Shown here one piece after another: positions 5,523 to 5,903 of a stretch of 5,903 nt of DNA (positions within the stretch are counted from its first letter, which is position 1; every line of letters starts with the position of its first letter). The notes under the pieces are model-generated. The model saw nothing but the letters and a program-made list of their open reading frames with translations. It did not search any database and had not been told where the DNA came from. The position numbers were made by a program, and so were the translations under genes. Origin of the DNA: JBBQSN01 sp038213835 (GTDB lineage: Bacteria; Actinomycetota; Actinomycetes; Actinomycetales; CAWJMD01); NCBI GenBank assembly GCA_038213835.1, contig JBBQSN010000186.1, forward strand, positions 1 to 5,903, in the 5' to 3' direction.

Positions 5523-5568
5523 ACAGCCAGGCGACCCCGGATGGCAGCGTCCCGAACCAGCAGAGCAC

Positions 5569-5596
5569 GTGGAACGGCCCGCTCCGGGCCGTCCAC
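5569..5596. terminator. Strong hairpin just upstream of the last promoter
   Basis: GTGGAACGGCCC (5569-5580) pairs with GGGCCGTCCAC (5586-5596) over 11 bp with one bulged A. It ends 16 bases before the -35 box of the next gene. It could insulate that gene from readthrough, or be a regulatory dyad; no U-tract follows. Confidence 0.45.
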
Positions 5597-5612
5597 CCGC
5601 TCCTTATGTCCG

Positions 5613-5641
5613 TTGACCTCCACTGCTGAGCGGCCTACCGT
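5613..5641 (+). promoter_or_regulatory. Sigma70-like promoter for the terminal secreted-protein gene
   Basis: TTGACC (5613-5618) and TACCGT (5636-5641) are separated by exactly 17 bases. The -35 matches TTGACA at five positions and the -10 fits TAnnnT. The start site would be near 5648, giving a leader of about 36 bases whose first bases can form a small CGGGC/GCCCG hairpin (5648-5652 with 5662-5666). This is the best promoter in the window. Confidence 0.65.
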
Positions 5642-5683
5642 CGTTCACGGGCGGTCTCGGTGCCCGACCCCAGGAGAAATGCC

Positions 5684-5903
5684 ATGAAGCTCGTCGTCAG
5701 GATCGCCGCCGCCGGCGTCGCCGCGGCCGCAGTCGCCGTTGCCGCCGCCGTCTCCGCCACGCCGGCGCAGGCCCGCTGGGTCTTCCACGACGCCACCGTG
5801 GGCGAGGTCGTCGTCGCGCCCGACGGCGGCACCCGCGCCGACACGTGCGAGGGCCGGCTGCGCGCGATCACCGGTTGGGGTGCGTTCGTCGACGTCCAGA
5901 ACG
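5684..5903 (+). CDS. Secreted protein, N-terminal part (truncated by window end)
   Basis: Seventy-three residues are visible before the window ends. The start MKLVVRIAAAG leads into a long Ala/Val hydrophobic stretch to about residue 23, and TPAQA precedes a likely signal peptidase cut at 30/31, so export by Sec is expected. There is no lipobox cysteine at the cleavage site. The mature start RWVFHDATVGEVVVAPDGG and the single visible Cys in DTCEGRL do not identify a family to me. The ATG at 5684 is supported by AGGAGA six bases upstream; the nearer ATG at 5679 meets a stop after two codons. It has its own promoter and follows the Crp-like gene after about 210 bases that contain only hairpins, a candidate operator and that promoter. 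Confidence 0.8.
   Translation, partial: MKLVVRIAAAGVAAAAVAVAAAVSATPAQARWVFHDATVGEVVVAPDGGTRADTCEGRLRAITGWGAFVDVQN

Noticed and set aside
4615..5568. Long upstream extension of the 80-residue minus-strand frame
   Set aside because: It runs antisense through the Crp-like gene; the ATG at 4614 has a ribosome site, and nothing upstream resembles a domain.
4236..5687. 483-codon open frame on the plus strand, including GWC repeats
   Set aside because: The repeats are a readout of the 9-bp tandem array, and the rest is an out-of-frame shadow of the Crp-like gene.

Overview
The window is very G+C-rich, with third codon positions almost all G or C, GTG starts beside ATG starts, and four-base gene overlap. 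This points to an actinomycete. The NadE, CinA and Crp-like proteins resemble those of actinobacteria, and a Nocardioides-like organism is a reasonable guess, but genus is inference. I see no insertion sequence, phage gene, CRISPR array, tRNA or rRNA, so this reads as ordinary chromosome.

Left block (1-3626). Two divergent transcription units share an 84-base gap. Leftward run a VOC/PhnB-like protein and then the N-terminus of CinA, cut by the window edge. Rightward run a full-length glutamine-dependent NAD+ synthetase (nadE) and a class I glutamine amidotransferase whose GTG start overlaps the nadE stop. Full-length CinA proteins often carry NMN deamidase activity, so the block may be a small NAD-maintenance locus: CinA recycling NMN toward NaMN, and NadE making NAD+ from NaAD. 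Divergent -10-like boxes overlap at 828-837. nadE, and perhaps cinA, look leaderless.

Middle (3627-4614). Two strong hairpins separate the amidotransferase from a convergent gene for a small secreted protein resembling a single PPC-type beta-sandwich module. Its upstream region holds a 9-bp tandem repeat with G-quadruplex potential and a compact GC hairpin. Further upstream on the same strand lies a small helical protein of 80 residues that I do not recognise.

Right block (4615-5903). A Crp/Fnr-type regulator is transcribed rightward, divergent from the 80-residue gene. A dyad GTCG-N6-CGAC occurs twice upstream of the regulator, with a third imperfect copy, and once just downstream. The second and last perfect copies share a longer sequence. 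These are candidate operators for the regulator. After hairpins comes a clear sigma70-like promoter and a secreted protein cut by the window end. The most interesting hypothesis here is an autoregulated Crp-like circuit with a non-classical operator; no dramatic new system is evident.
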